Made by a program: the position numbers and the translations under genes
Shown: in pieces, positions 42,670-52,065 of the stretch
How the letters are laid out: each line of letters opens with the position of its first letter
Position numbering within the stretch: position 1 is the first letter of the stretch
Source: JACNIZ01 sp964344765
Lineage (GTDB): Bacteria > Planctomycetota > UBA1135
Direction of reading: 5' to 3'
DNA: 64,000 nt
Assembly: GCA_964344765.1 (NCBI GenBank)
Contig: CAYFOM010000001.1
Coordinates: 248,001-312,000, forward strand
The notes under the pieces: model-generated
Seen by the model: only the letters and a program-made list of their open reading frames with translations
The model's database searches: none
Told to the model about the DNA's origin: nothing

Positions 42670-43359
42670 TCAGATCCGCTGCGGGCAAATTTGCGCCAAT
42701 TCGCAGCCGTCGCACTTGGCCTTGCGTGAGGTGCACGTCGCCCGGCCATGATCAATCCATGCATGACTGAGGTAGACCCATTCTTCACGCTCGAACAACT
42801 TCACCAAATCTCGCTCGACTTTGACCGGATCGTGCTCGCGGGTAAAGCCCATTCGCCGGGCAATGCGACCGACATGCGTATCTACCACCACGCCAACCGG
42901 CGTGCGGAACGCGGAACCCAGTACACAATTTGCCGTTTTGCGTGCCACGCCGCCCAGAGTCAGTAGCTCATCCATGGTGCGCGGAACCTCGCCACCATAG
43001 ACCCCGACGATGCGTTGAGCCGCTGCAATGATGTTCTTCGCTTTGTTGCGGAAGAAACCGGTCGAGCGAATCAGTTCCTCCAATTCCTCCTGCTGCGCCG
43101 CGGCCATCGCCTGCGCATCCGGGAAACGCTGAAACAATGCCGGCGTCACCATGTTGACCCGTACATCGGTACATTGCGCCGACAAAATAGTCGCGATCAA
43201 GAGCTCAAACGGTGTTTCCCAATCCAGCGCCGTCCGCGAACCGGGAAACATGCGATGCAATTGCTTCATCATTTGCGCGGCACGTTCTCGCCGCGCGCCG
43301 ACGCCTTCGCGGCTGGGAAAATCCGGATTCTGCTTACGGGGGATCGCTTGGGCAGGCAT
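42670..43359 (-). CDS. nth: Endonuclease III
   Basis: 229 residues from ATG at 43359. Base-excision repair glycosylase/AP-lyase acting on oxidised pyrimidines. Seen: ATILSAQCTDVRVNMVTPAL, STGFFRNKAKNIIAAAQRIV, the helix-hairpin-helix LTLGGVARKTANCVLGSAF with the catalytic Lys, VVVDTHVGRIARRMGF with the catalytic Asp, and the [4Fe-4S] ligands in CTSRKAKCDGCELAQICPQR (Cys-x6-Cys-x2-Cys-x5-Cys). Complete and of normal length. Divergent from prmA with 18 bases between the starts. Confidence 0.95.
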   Translation of the reverse strand: MPAQAIPRKQNPDFPSREGVGARRERAAQMMKQLHRMFPGSRTALDWETPFELLIATILSAQCTDVRVNMVTPALFQRFPDAQAMAAAQQEELEELIRSTGFFRNKAKNIIAAAQRIVGVYGGEVPRTMDELLTLGGVARKTANCVLGSAFRTPVGVVVDTHVGRIARRMGFTREHDPVKVERDLVKLFEREEWVYLSHAWIDHGRATCTSRKAKCDGCELAQICPQRI

Positions 43360-43377
43360 GGCGCTATGGTAAGCGCC

Positions 43378-44289
43378 ATGACAGCGAAGAAACTGCTGCG
43401 TTTGGGTTTGCGCATCCCAAATGGTTGGGAAGAAACCTTGCTTTGGCAGCTCAACGAAGATGGTTGGGGGGTGGGCTTGCAGGAGCGCAGGTTTATGACC
43501 GGCCACCTCGATGACGAACCGGTTGGTGAAGCCGGAGAAGCCGAAGTGGTTTTTGTGCTTAAGCACGCAGACGGTGCGCGCTTTCAGGATCGCGTCGCCG
43601 AGTTGGCGACTGCTTATGGTTGGAGCGACGATTCATGGCAAATCCAGCGCAGTGCACTGGAGCAAGAGGATTGGGAAAACGCCTGGCGCAAGCGCTGGAA
43701 GCCGTTTCGATGCGGTTCTTTCGTGATTCACGCCGACTTCCACAATCGCAATGAGCTGCCCTTAAGAGCCGACGACATCCCTTTGCAGCTACCCATTGGT
43801 TCCGCGTTCGGCACCGGCGGCCATCCATCCACGCGCATTGCTTTACGCACCTTGCGCCGCTGGTGGACCGAGCAACCCTTCGACCGCATGTTGGACGTTG
43901 GCACGGGCAGCGGAATCTTGGCAGTAGCGGCGGCGAAGTTAGGCGTGAAGCAAAACGTCGGCATGGATCCTGATCCGCCGAGTGCGGCGCAGGCCACGCA
44001 AATGGCAAAAGCCAATGGAGTAGGGGAGCAATGTCACTTTTGGCGCGGCATCCTCGAATCGACCGACGGCACCTGGCCGGTGGTTTTTGCCAATCTGCAG
44101 TCCGGCTTACTGCAGTTTTATTCTCAATTGCTGGCGCAGTTGTGTGAGCCCGGGGCGCGGCTGTTTACCGGCGGCTTCATGGATAAAAATGAAGACGCCA
44201 CGCTGCAGTCCTTACGGAATGCAGGATTCCGCCTGGAGCACCTGCATTGTCACGGCCGTTGGCGTGCTGCCGAGCTGGCCAAGCAATAG
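43378..44289 (+). CDS. prmA: Ribosomal protein L11 methyltransferase-like (PrmA)
   Basis: 303 residues from ATG at 43378. It transfers methyl groups from SAM to ribosomal protein L11. The N-terminal ~115 residues form the substrate-recognition part (IPNGWEETLLWQLNEDGWGV, WENAWRKRWKPFRCGSFVIH). The catalytic part has IGSAFGTGGHPSTRIALRTL, MLDVGTGSGILAVAAAKLG, MDPDPPSAAQATQMAKAN, and VVFANLQSGLL in place of the usual NPP-like or DLIVANI motif. The family call is good; the exact target protein is by analogy. Divergent from nth. Confidence 0.85.
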   Translation: MTAKKLLRLGLRIPNGWEETLLWQLNEDGWGVGLQERRFMTGHLDDEPVGEAGEAEVVFVLKHADGARFQDRVAELATAYGWSDDSWQIQRSALEQEDWENAWRKRWKPFRCGSFVIHADFHNRNELPLRADDIPLQLPIGSAFGTGGHPSTRIALRTLRRWWTEQPFDRMLDVGTGSGILAVAAAKLGVKQNVGMDPDPPSAAQATQMAKANGVGEQCHFWRGILESTDGTWPVVFANLQSGLLQFYSQLLAQLCEPGARLFTGGFMDKNEDATLQSLRNAGFRLEHLHCHGRWRAAELAKQ

Positions 44290-44463
44290 TCTTCGGACGC
44301 CTTGGCCATCGCCTTTAATGAGAATCAAGAAAAATTTCCAGAAAATGTAAAGGTTGGGCTGCAAAGGGTCGATGACAAATATGCTACGAAATGGGTTCTC
44401 TACCAAATGTCAAGTGGCGCAGGGGATGGCGAGGCTTGACACCGTAGCAAGGGGAAAAGGAAG
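44290..44463 (+). other. Transcribed-looking spacer after prmA, possible small RNA
   Basis: About 170 bases without a credible ORF, ending in a very strong intrinsic terminator. It may be only the 3' UTR of prmA, or it may hold a small RNA (for example the stretch from about 44380). I recognise no Rfam-like signature by eye. Confidence 0.3.
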
Positions 44464-44498
44464 TCAGCGATCGAGTTTCTCGGTCGCTGATTTTTTTT
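44464..44498 (+). terminator. Intrinsic terminator after prmA
   Basis: TCAGCGA-T-CGA (44464-44474), loop GTTTC (44475-44479), TCG-G-TCGCTGA (44480-44490), eleven pairs including one T-G, followed by eight T (44491-44498). Classical Rho-independent form on the plus strand. Confidence 0.9.
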
Positions 44499-44509
44499 GA
44501 ATTGGCATC

Positions 44510-44537
44510 TTGAAATATCTGAATATTGGGATATAAA
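44510..44537 (+). promoter_or_regulatory. Promoter with overlapping palindromic operator for the ArsR-RND operon
   Basis: TTGAAA at 44510-44515 and TATAAA at 44532-44537 are separated by 16 bases, close to the sigma-70 consensus. Inside the spacer AATAT-CTGA-ATATT (44514-44527) is a perfect inverted repeat, the sort of AT-rich dyad bound by ArsR-family repressors. A start site six to eight bases after the -10 would fall at about 44543-44545, only two to four bases before the arsR start codon at 44547, so the transcript would be nearly leaderless. Confidence 0.65.
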
Positions 44538-44546
44538 TTTATCATC

Positions 44547-44873
44547 ATGTCCAATGAACAACTGGTCCCGTTGAGCAATCTGGAGAGCGCAGCTCCCGTC
44601 CTGCGCGTCGCCGCCCACCCGATCCGTCTGCGGATCATCGATTTCCTGCAGCGTGGGGAAGCCTGCGTGGGGGACATCTCGAAGGCTTCTGAGTCTCCGC
44701 AAGCCATTACATCGCAGCATCTTGCGACGCTTCGCCAGCACGGGATCCTGACTTGCCGCCGCGATGGCCAGCGCATGTACTACCGCTTGGTGCGCTTTGA
44801 ACTCATCCACCTGCTCGATTGCATTCGCGATCACTGCCGCATTGGCGGCGATGCGGAGGGGATCCAGGGATGA
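44547..44873 (+). CDS. ArsR-family transcriptional repressor
   Basis: 108 residues from ATG at 44547. Winged helix with APVLRVAAHPIRLRIIDFLQ, GEACVGDISKASESPQAITS, QHLATLRQHGILTCRRDGQR and MYYRLVRFELIHLLDCIRDH. The ELCVCDL-type metal site of classical ArsR reads GEACVGDI, with one Cys, and others are in the tail (LLDCIRDHC), so the inducer is not clear; it could be a thiol or metal signal. It is the first gene of an operon with an efflux adaptor (ATGA overlap) and RND pump, and likely represses it. Confidence 0.9.
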   Translation: MSNEQLVPLSNLESAAPVLRVAAHPIRLRIIDFLQRGEACVGDISKASESPQAITSQHLATLRQHGILTCRRDGQRMYYRLVRFELIHLLDCIRDHCRIGGDAEGIQG

Positions 44874-45904
44874 CCCCCGCCACCACGTGGCGCGTTGCCG
44901 TTCGGGCAGCCGTCGCGGCTTTTTGGGCGACCGCTATTGCTTGTGGTCCAGCCCTTGGACCCGCTCCGGCTACCGATCCCAACGCCAGTTTTTTGACACC
45001 GGCCGAATCCGCGCCGGCGCAGACCGCAGTCGCCGGCCTCAGCGAAGCCGAGCTGTGGCGCGAAGTTCCGGCGTCGGTGAGTTCATTGGATCACATCAGC
45101 GTTTCGGCTGAGGTCAATGGCCGTCTCCTTCAAGTTCATGCCGAGGTCGGCGATCGGGTTACAAAAGGCCAACCCCTCGCCACCTTGGATGACAGCGTGC
45201 TGACCTCGATGCACGCCAGCGCCAAAGCGGCGCTGGAGTTGACCAAATCCGAGATGGATCGTGTACAGCGCCTGGTCGACGGTGCAGTTGCTTCGCAGCG
45301 CGAGTTGGACGCCGCGCAAAGTGCTTACAAACGAGCCGTAGCCGCACTGAACGTTGCCCAAACCGACTTGGAGCGGGCAGTGGTGCGTGCTCCGGTTGAC
45401 GGAATCGTCGAAGCCCGCCTCAATGGACCCGGCGACCTGGCCTATCCGGGCAAGCCGCTGTTTTCGCTTTACGATCCGACGCGATTGGTGCTCGACGTGC
45501 AAATCCCGATCGAGGACCGCCACGCGGTGGAACTGGGAACCGAGCTCTCTTGGACCATCGGCAACCACGATTCCAAATCAAAGGTAACGGAGATCGCGCC
45601 CTCCAGTGATCCGCGCAGCCGAACCTTGCGTGTGCGTTTGGAACTGGGTGAGCAGGCCGATGATTTTTTGCGCACCTTGGCGCCGGGAACCTACGGCGTG
45701 TTGCGCTATTCGGTCGGCACGCGGCCCTTTGTTTCGGTGCCGCAAGATGCACTTCGCCAAGTCGGCCAGGTGCAAATGGTGTTGGTGCAAGACGACCAAC
45801 AGCAGTGGCGTCGGCGTTCGGTACGCACCGGACAACTGCGCGAAGGCCAAATTGAAATCCTGAGCGGTTTAGTCGGTGGCGAGACCATCGGCTGGACGCC
45901 TTAA
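44870..45904 (+). CDS. RND efflux periplasmic adaptor (membrane fusion protein)
   Basis: 344 residues from ATG at 44870, overlapping the arsR stop by four bases. The N-terminus AAVAAFWATAIACGPALG looks like a lipoprotein signal. The HlyD-type layout is clear: biotinyl-lipoyl half-motif ISVSAEVNGRLLQVHAEVGD, RVTKGQPLATLDDSVL, a short helical hairpin (KAALELTKSEMDRVQRLVDG, LDAAQSAYKRAVAALNVAQT), the second half ERAVVRAPVDGIVEARLNGP, then a beta-barrel part. It bridges the inner-membrane RND pump and an outer-membrane channel. No TolC-like gene is in the operon. Confidence 0.92.
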   Translation: MTPATTWRVAVRAAVAAFWATAIACGPALGPAPATDPNASFLTPAESAPAQTAVAGLSEAELWREVPASVSSLDHISVSAEVNGRLLQVHAEVGDRVTKGQPLATLDDSVLTSMHASAKAALELTKSEMDRVQRLVDGAVASQRELDAAQSAYKRAVAALNVAQTDLERAVVRAPVDGIVEARLNGPGDLAYPGKPLFSLYDPTRLVLDVQIPIEDRHAVELGTELSWTIGNHDSKSKVTEIAPSSDPRSRTLRVRLELGEQADDFLRTLAPGTYGVLRYSVGTRPFVSVPQDALRQVGQVQMVLVQDDQQQWRRRSVRTGQLREGQIEILSGLVGGETIGWTP

Positions 45905-45937
45905 CGGCTCTGCTCAACCGTCTGCAGGGATAGATCG

Positions 45938-48900
45938 GTGAAACAAGACACCTTCCTGACTCGTTTTGTTGCCCGCTTTTTAGAGGGGCACAACTCGGTG
46001 CTATTGCTGGCGCTGGCTTTGGCCCTAGGCGCAGCAGCGGTGCTAATGACGCCGCGCGAAGAAGAGCCTCAAATCGTCGTGCCGATGGCCGACGTCTTTG
46101 TCGAGGTTCCCGGCTATTCGGCAGAAGAGGTCGAGCGCTTGGCTGCACGGCCGCTCGAGCGTTTGTTGTGGCAGACGGATGGCGTCGAACATGTTTATTC
46201 GATGTCTCAGCGCGATCGCGCGATGGTGACGGTGCGCTTTTTTGTCGGCGAGGATCGCGAAGATTCGCTGATTAAGCTGCGCGATCGCCTGCAACAAAAT
46301 TTGGATTCCATTCCGCACATTGTGTCGAGTTGGATCGTCAAGCCAGTCGAAATCGACGATGTGCCCATCGTTACCCTGGCGCTTTATGGCGATGGGTACG
46401 ACGAGTTCGCGCTGCGCCGCGTCGGTGAAGAGTTGCAAGCCCGCTTGGATCAACTGCGCGATGTTTCGCGTACTCAATTGGTGGGAGGTGCACAGCGCGA
46501 GGTTGCCGTCGAGATTGATCGCGAAGCCATGCACGCGCGTGGTTTGACGCTGAATGAAGTCGCGCAAGCCATTCAAGCGGCAGACCGAACGGCCGATGTC
46601 GGTGAATTTGATCGACGCGACCAACACTTCCAGGTCAGCATTGGGCAAGGCTTTCCCGATGTGGCCAGCTTGGAGGCATTGGTGCTGACCGGCAAAGGCG
46701 GCAACCAAGTCTTTCTACGCGATATCGCCGCCATTCACGATGGCCCCGAAGAACTGAAGCAATACACCCGTATTCGATTTGGTTCCGGCGCCACCATCGA
46801 CCCGCAAGGTAGTGCGAGCGTGCCGGCGGTCACGGTGGCGGTTGCAAAACAAAAGGGCAGTGATGCCACCAAAGTTGCCGCCAACGTTTTGGCCGAGGCT
46901 GAGCGCCTGCGTCGCGAAGTGCTGCCGGACGGCTTGCACCTACACGTGACTCGCAACTATGGCCAGACCGCCGATGAAAAGGTCAATAGCTTGCTGAGTT
47001 CGATCGGCTTCGCGTTGATCAGCGTGGTGGCATTGCTGTTGTTCACCCTCGGTTGGCGCGAGGCGTTGGTGGTTGCGTTGGCGGTGCCGGTTAGTTTTTC
47101 ATTGGCGTTGCTGGTCAACGCATTGCTCGGCTACACGATTAACCGCGTCACCTTGTTCGCCCTGATCTTGTCGCTTGGTCTGGTGGTCGACGACCCAATC
47201 ACCAACGTAGACAACATTCAGCGCCACTTGCGAAAGCGCGCAGCGGGGGCAAAGCAATCGGTGCTCAACGGCGTGCGCGAAGTTTTGCCGCCGGTGATCA
47301 TGAGCACGCTGACCATCATCGTGTCGTTCCTGCCGATGTTCTTCATCACCGGCATGATGGGCCCCTACATGGCGCCGATGGCGGCGAACGTACCGCTGAC
47401 TGTCGCGTTCTCAACGTTGGCGGCGGTAACCGTTGTGCCGTGGTTGGCGTTCAAGTTGATGAAACACTTGGCCAAAGAACCGGCCAAATCCAAAACCGGC
47501 GAGCCGAAGAAAGAGAAGAAGCCGAAGGATCCAACGCCGAAATGGTTGCTGAAGATGTACCGCGCCAGCTTGGCGCCGTTTTTGAAAAACCGCTTCAGCG
47601 CTTACTTCCTCGTTCTCGCCACCTTCGCGTTGTTCCTCGGTGCATCGGCGCTGCCGATGTTCGGCAAGGTTCCGCTGAAAATGCTGCCGTTCGACAACAA
47701 GAACGAACTGCAGCTGATCATCGACCTCGCTGAAGGCACCTCGCTCGAACGCACCGACGACGTCACCCGTCAATTCGAAGATTACCTCGCTCAGGTTCCC
47801 GAGGTCAAAGACCTAGAAAGTTTCGTCGGCACCGCCTCGCCGATGGACTTCAACGGTTTGGTTCGCCATACCTACTTGCGCCAGTCGCCGGAGCTGGCGG
47901 ACATCCGCATCAACTTGCTGCATTCTTCACAGCGCGACATGCAGTCGCATGCGATTGCGATGCGCTTGCGTGATGATCTGCAAGCCATCGCCGACAAAAA
48001 CAACGCGACCATTCGTTTGGTGGAAACGCCGCCCGGTCCGCCGGTGCTCGCTACTGTGGTCGCTGAAATCCGCGGCGACGAAAGCACTCCCTATCCGGAT
48101 CTGATCGCCGCTGCGCATCAACTGCGCGACTTGATGGCCGAAGAACGTGGCTTACGCGAAGCCGACGTGATGGCATCGGAAGATCATCATCGAGTGCGCT
48201 ATGTGTTGGATCGCCAGCAAGCTGCCTTGCATGGCGTCAGTGAGGGACAAGTAAGCGAATTAGTCGGCACAGCGGTACAGGGCAAACGAGTAGCCACGTT
48301 GCGCGAGGACGACGAACGTCAACCGCTTCCGATCGTGATGCGTTTACCGCGCGAGCAACGATCCGGCTTGGATGAGTTGAGCATTTTGGGGGCACGCACC
48401 GCCGAAGGTGCGATGGTGCCGTTGCAGGGCATCGGCCATTTCGAGCATGTTGCCGATGATGGCGTGATCTATCACAAAAACCTGCAGCCGGTGGTTTACG
48501 TCACCGCCGAAATGGTGGGGCGGGCGCCGGGTGAGGCGGTGTTGGCTTTGCAAAGTGCGTTGAAGGATCAGCCGCTGCCGCCGAACATCGACGTCGAATG
48601 GGCCGGCGAAGGCGAATGGGAAATCACCCTGCGCGTGTTCCGTGATATGGGTTTGGCCTACATCGCCGCGCTGGTGTTCATCTACTTGCTGCTCACGGTC
48701 GAAACCAAATCGCTAGTCATGCCGCTGTTGGTAATGATGGCGATCCCGCTGACCGCAATCGGCATGATGCCGGGCTTCTGGGCGCTGAACGCATTGGTCG
48801 CCGGCGACGTCAACGGGTATTCGGATTCGGTGTTCTTCACTGCAACTGCGATGATCGGCATGATTGCCCTGGGCGGCATCGTGGTGCGAAACTCACTCGT

Positions 48901-49225
48901 GCTTTTGCAGTTCATTCAAAACGAACTTGCCATCGGCACCTCGTTGCGCGAAGCCATCTTCTCTTCCGGCGCGGTTCGCATGCGGCCCATTCTTTTGACC
49001 GCCGGTACCACCGCGCTCGGCGCATGGCCGATTACGCTGGACCCGATCTTTAGCGGTCTTGCTTGGGCGTTGATCTTCGGTTTACTGGCTTCGACGGCAT
49101 TCACCTTGCTCGTCGTTCCGGCAGTGTTCTGGCTGATTTCAGAAAAGAAACACCGCCCTAAAGACGCCGGCAAAGCCAAGGCTGATTCAGCACAAGTAGC
49201 CAAAGAAACGCCGAAGACGACTTAG
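45938..49225 (+). CDS. RND-family efflux pump, inner-membrane permease
   Basis: 1095 residues, GTG start. AcrB-type architecture: TM1 (SVLLLALALALGAAAVL), first periplasmic loop (VFVEVPGYSAEEVERLAARP), TM2-6 with the proton-relay GLVVDDPITNVDNIQRHLRK (two Asp) and VIMSTLTIIVSFLPMFFITG, second loop, then TM8-12 (YIAALVFIYLLLTVETKSLV, MIALGGIVVRNSLVLLQFIQ). A Lys/Pro-rich cytoplasmic linker (KSKTGEPKKEKKPKDPTPKW) separates the halves. Drug or solvent efflux is likely; heavy-metal efflux is possible given the ArsR regulator. It is last in the operon and ends two bases before a convergent FG-GAP gene. Confidence 0.93.
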   Translation: MKQDTFLTRFVARFLEGHNSVLLLALALALGAAAVLMTPREEEPQIVVPMADVFVEVPGYSAEEVERLAARPLERLLWQTDGVEHVYSMSQRDRAMVTVRFFVGEDREDSLIKLRDRLQQNLDSIPHIVSSWIVKPVEIDDVPIVTLALYGDGYDEFALRRVGEELQARLDQLRDVSRTQLVGGAQREVAVEIDREAMHARGLTLNEVAQAIQAADRTADVGEFDRRDQHFQVSIGQGFPDVASLEALVLTGKGGNQVFLRDIAAIHDGPEELKQYTRIRFGSGATIDPQGSASVPAVTVAVAKQKGSDATKVAANVLAEAERLRREVLPDGLHLHVTRNYGQTADEKVNSLLSSIGFALISVVALLLFTLGWREALVVALAVPVSFSLALLVNALLGYTINRVTLFALILSLGLVVDDPITNVDNIQRHLRKRAAGAKQSVLNGVREVLPPVIMSTLTIIVSFLPMFFITGMMGPYMAPMAANVPLTVAFSTLAAVTVVPWLAFKLMKHLAKEPAKSKTGEPKKEKKPKDPTPKWLLKMYRASLAPFLKNRFSAYFLVLATFALFLGASALPMFGKVPLKMLPFDNKNELQLIIDLAEGTSLERTDDVTRQFEDYLAQVPEVKDLESFVGTASPMDFNGLVRHTYLRQSPELADIRINLLHSSQRDMQSHAIAMRLRDDLQAIADKNNATIRLVETPPGPPVLATVVAEIRGDESTPYPDLIAAAHQLRDLMAEERGLREADVMASEDHHRVRYVLDRQQAALHGVSEGQVSELVGTAVQGKRVATLREDDERQPLPIVMRLPREQRSGLDELSILGARTAEGAMVPLQGIGHFEHVADDGVIYHKNLQPVVYVTAEMVGRAPGEAVLALQSALKDQPLPPNIDVEWAGEGEWEITLRVFRDMGLAYIAALVFIYLLLTVETKSLVMPLLVMMAIPLTAIGMMPGFWALNALVAGDVNGYSDSVFFTATAMIGMIALGGIVVRNSLVLLQFIQNELAIGTSLREAIFSSGAVRMRPILLTAGTTALGAWPITLDPIFSGLAWALIFGLLASTAFTLLVVPAVFWLISEKKHRPKDAGKAKADSAQVAKETPKTT

Positions 49226-49227
49226 CA

Positions 49228-50541
49228 CTAAGGCTTCAACGACCAAATCTGTACCGACGGCGGTCCGCCAAAATTCCCGCCGGCACCTGGAGCACCGACC
49301 AGAATGTCAGCGCGACCGTCGCCGTCAATGTCGCCGGCGTCGGAAATGGACCAACCGAATTTTGCGTGCGCGTAGGGGCCGCCGATGCTTCCAAGCGGCG
49401 TGCCGTCGGCGCCGGAGATGACGCGGATGGCGCCGTTGCCGATGAACGGCAGAAGCTGCGGCTGCGATACGGCGAAGTCATCATGGCCGTCACCGTCGAC
49501 GTCGCCTAGTTGAGCCATGGTTTGGCCGAAGCCTTCGGACTCATCTTCACCGTAAGTGGTATCGAGAACTGCTCCAGTTGCACCGTCAAAAATCCATACT
49601 GCGCCGGCGCCAGGCATGCCGGGTGCATCGGCGAAGGAATCGGAAATGGCGATTTCTAACCGACCGTCGCCATTGCGGTCCCCGACGCTGCCCATGGCCG
49701 CGCCGAAAGTGCTGAAGAATCCGGCAGGCGGCTCCGGTGTTTGCATCGTCATCAAGCCGGTAAAGGTACGGCCCGAAATCAAATGAACGCCGGCGTTCAA
49801 TAAGCCGCTGTAATTTCGTGACTGCACCAACAGGTCTTCGAAGCCGTCGCCGTTGACGTCGCCCGGCACATTCAATACGGTGCCGAAGTTTTGGTTGTAC
49901 AGCGGGCCGCGACCTTCGACTACGGCGAGTTCGCTGCCGTCGGCGGTGGAGTAAATGCGCACGTAACCCATACCTAGGCGGGTGGGGGTGTTTTCATAGG
50001 GAGACGAAATCGCGATGTCCGGCAGCAAGTCGCCATTCATATCGGGCATTTGAATCACTGCGGTTCCGAAGCCAATTCGATAGTTGGAGGTTTGAGTCCA
50101 GCGCCGAATCACATTGCCGCTTGCGCCTGAAAAAAGCACGACCTCACCAGCGTAGTTGCCGCTGTTATCCAAGGCGTCCTGTTCCGAAATGGCGTAATCC
50201 GCAATCAGGTCGCCGTCGACGTCATCCAACTTGGCAAGCGTATAGCCAAATTGACCGTCATGGGTAGTTCCAAAATGCTCGCGGATCAGATGGCCATTGG
50301 CACCGGAGTAAATTGCAACGCGGCCTAATTCACCCATGGAAGCAACTATCGTTCTGGGCGCAGCCACTGCGTAATCCGGAATCCCGTCCAAGTCTAAATC
50401 GCCAATCGAAACCACTCGATGCCCAAACTGAGAATAATAATTGCCCTCGAGGTGCACGCGGATGGACTGCCACGTTTGGGCGCCGGCAAAAGTGGAAGTG
50501 GCCAGAGCCACGATGAGCGAGGGGAAGAGTAGCTTTTTCAT
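49228..50541 (-). CDS. Secreted FG-GAP repeat protein
   Basis: 437 residues, ATG start. Signal peptide KKLLFPSLIVALATSTFAGA. Seven FG-GAP blades follow with calcium loops such as IGDLDLDGIPDYAVA, LDDVDGDLIADYAIS, MPDMNGDLLPDIAIS, PGDVNGDGFEDLLV, VGDRNGDGRLEIAIS, LGDVDGDGHDDFAVS and AGDIDGDGRADILVG. The whole mature protein is a single seven-bladed propeller ending in QIWSLKP. It is close to the next gene upstream in sequence and layout, so the two are probably a tandem duplicate. The ligand is unknown. Confidence 0.9.
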   Translation of the reverse strand: MKKLLFPSLIVALATSTFAGAQTWQSIRVHLEGNYYSQFGHRVVSIGDLDLDGIPDYAVAAPRTIVASMGELGRVAIYSGANGHLIREHFGTTHDGQFGYTLAKLDDVDGDLIADYAISEQDALDNSGNYAGEVVLFSGASGNVIRRWTQTSNYRIGFGTAVIQMPDMNGDLLPDIAISSPYENTPTRLGMGYVRIYSTADGSELAVVEGRGPLYNQNFGTVLNVPGDVNGDGFEDLLVQSRNYSGLLNAGVHLISGRTFTGLMTMQTPEPPAGFFSTFGAAMGSVGDRNGDGRLEIAISDSFADAPGMPGAGAVWIFDGATGAVLDTTYGEDESEGFGQTMAQLGDVDGDGHDDFAVSQPQLLPFIGNGAIRVISGADGTPLGSIGGPYAHAKFGWSISDAGDIDGDGRADILVGAPGAGGNFGGPPSVQIWSLKP

Positions 50542-50616
50542 AGCGTGAAAAAATGAGCGAGGGGTAGGTCGAGGCCACGCCGGTGCAGCGCGGCCTCCAT
50601 TCGAGTCTAACTCAGC

Positions 50617-51951
50617 TTACGGGTTCCACGACCAAACCTGCAATTCCGGCAGGTGGTTGCCACCGCCGATGCCTGGCGCGCCGATCAGTACCTCATCACG
50701 CCCATCTCCATCCAAATCGGTGGCGTCGGCGATACTGCGACCGAAACGACCATGTTTGACATCGCTGCTCAGGCGTTTCACGATGGCTCCGTCGGCTCCG
50801 GAAATAAACATGGCGGCCCCCATGCTGTTGATACCGCCACCGCTGCCGTACTGGCCGGCACCAAAGTCGCGGAAGCCGTCACCATTGATATCGCCGACGG
50901 CAGCCAGAGGCAGGCCCAGCCAGCGATGCGTGGCGTGACCGTGAATCTCGTGCACGATTTCGCCACTGCTGCCATTGAATACCCAAATCACGCCACAAGC
51001 TTCTCCGCCATTGCCATCCGTGAGTGGGTCGGAAATGGCGATTTCCAGTGATTGGTCTCCGGTCCATTCGCCAACGGCGACCATGGCCGAGCCAAAGCTA
51101 TTACTGCCGCCGTGGTGGTGATGCGGGCTATCGATGGTGGCAATACGTTGCTGAGTCCGGCCACTGAACAGGAGCACCCGGCCTTTAATGAAGTAGCCTT
51201 GAAGGCGGATGCATTTCACCAATAAGTCGTTGTAGCCGTCGCCATCGACGTCGCCAGGTGCGTGCAGGGTTTGGCCGAAAGCAAATTCGGTCGCGTTGCC
51301 TTCGATGGTGCGAATCAGCGAACCGTCTGCCCCCGAATGGAGGAAAATGATGCCGGTATTGCCTAGTCCCTTTGTGCCTGCACCAGGTGCGGCAATCGCA
51401 ATGTCGTTGATGCCATCGCCGGTCCAGTCGCCGATGTTTTCAATTTGGTCGCCGTAATCGGTGCCGTAGCCGTCGTAATTCCAGCTGTGAATGACACTGC
51501 CGTCGGCCCCCGAGTAAACGTAGACGTAAGCCAAATCCAGTCCATGCAAGTCCGGGTAACAGCTTTCGCTGACCGCATAATCGTCAATCCCGTCGCCGTT
51601 CAGGTCGCCCATCGCTGCGAGGTCGAAGCCCATGAGACTGCTTGCTTCGGTTCCATAATGATTGCGGATGAGCGAGCCGTCGGCACCGGAGTAAAGGTGG
51701 ACGGCGCCGGTCAATTGGCCGCTGAGGTCGGATGCATTGAGTGCGCCAACTAGGTAATCGGCGGTGCCGTCGCCATTCACGTCGCCAACCGAACAGCAAG
51801 TTTCGCCGAAGCGCGACCAAGTGTCGGGCGCGACATGCGCACGGAATTTGCTCCATTGGCCCGGGTTTTGGGCGGCGGCGGGGGAGTTGAGGGCGGCGCC
51901 GAGGAGGAGAGCGCCGAGCGTAAGTGGGGTGAGATAGGGAGGGTTGTGCAT
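50617..51951 (-). CDS. Secreted FG-GAP repeat protein (paralogue of the neighbour)
   Basis: 444 residues from ATG at 51951. Signal peptide LTLGALLLGAALNSPAAAQ. Seven blades, for example VGDVNGDGTADYLVG, MGDLNGDGIDDYAVS, IGDWTGDGINDIAIA, PGDVDGDGYNDLLV, VGDINGDGFRDFGAG and ATDLDGDGRDEVLIG. It ends ELQVWSWNP, like the QIWSLKP end of the adjacent paralogue. The 75-base gap to the next gene, in the same orientation, suggests joint expression. The ligand is unknown. Confidence 0.9.
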   Translation of the reverse strand: MHNPPYLTPLTLGALLLGAALNSPAAAQNPGQWSKFRAHVAPDTWSRFGETCCSVGDVNGDGTADYLVGALNASDLSGQLTGAVHLYSGADGSLIRNHYGTEASSLMGFDLAAMGDLNGDGIDDYAVSESCYPDLHGLDLAYVYVYSGADGSVIHSWNYDGYGTDYGDQIENIGDWTGDGINDIAIAAPGAGTKGLGNTGIIFLHSGADGSLIRTIEGNATEFAFGQTLHAPGDVDGDGYNDLLVKCIRLQGYFIKGRVLLFSGRTQQRIATIDSPHHHHGGSNSFGSAMVAVGEWTGDQSLEIAISDPLTDGNGGEACGVIWVFNGSSGEIVHEIHGHATHRWLGLPLAAVGDINGDGFRDFGAGQYGSGGGINSMGAAMFISGADGAIVKRLSSDVKHGRFGRSIADATDLDGDGRDEVLIGAPGIGGGNHLPELQVWSWNP

Positions 51952-52065
51952 GTTTACTAATCCGGCTTGCACGCCGATCTTTCCATATATTGAGATATTT
52001 TCGCAAAATTCGCTAGAGGGTAGGTGCTGGGCGGAACTTAGCTGCGTGGATATGGTTGTGTAGTC

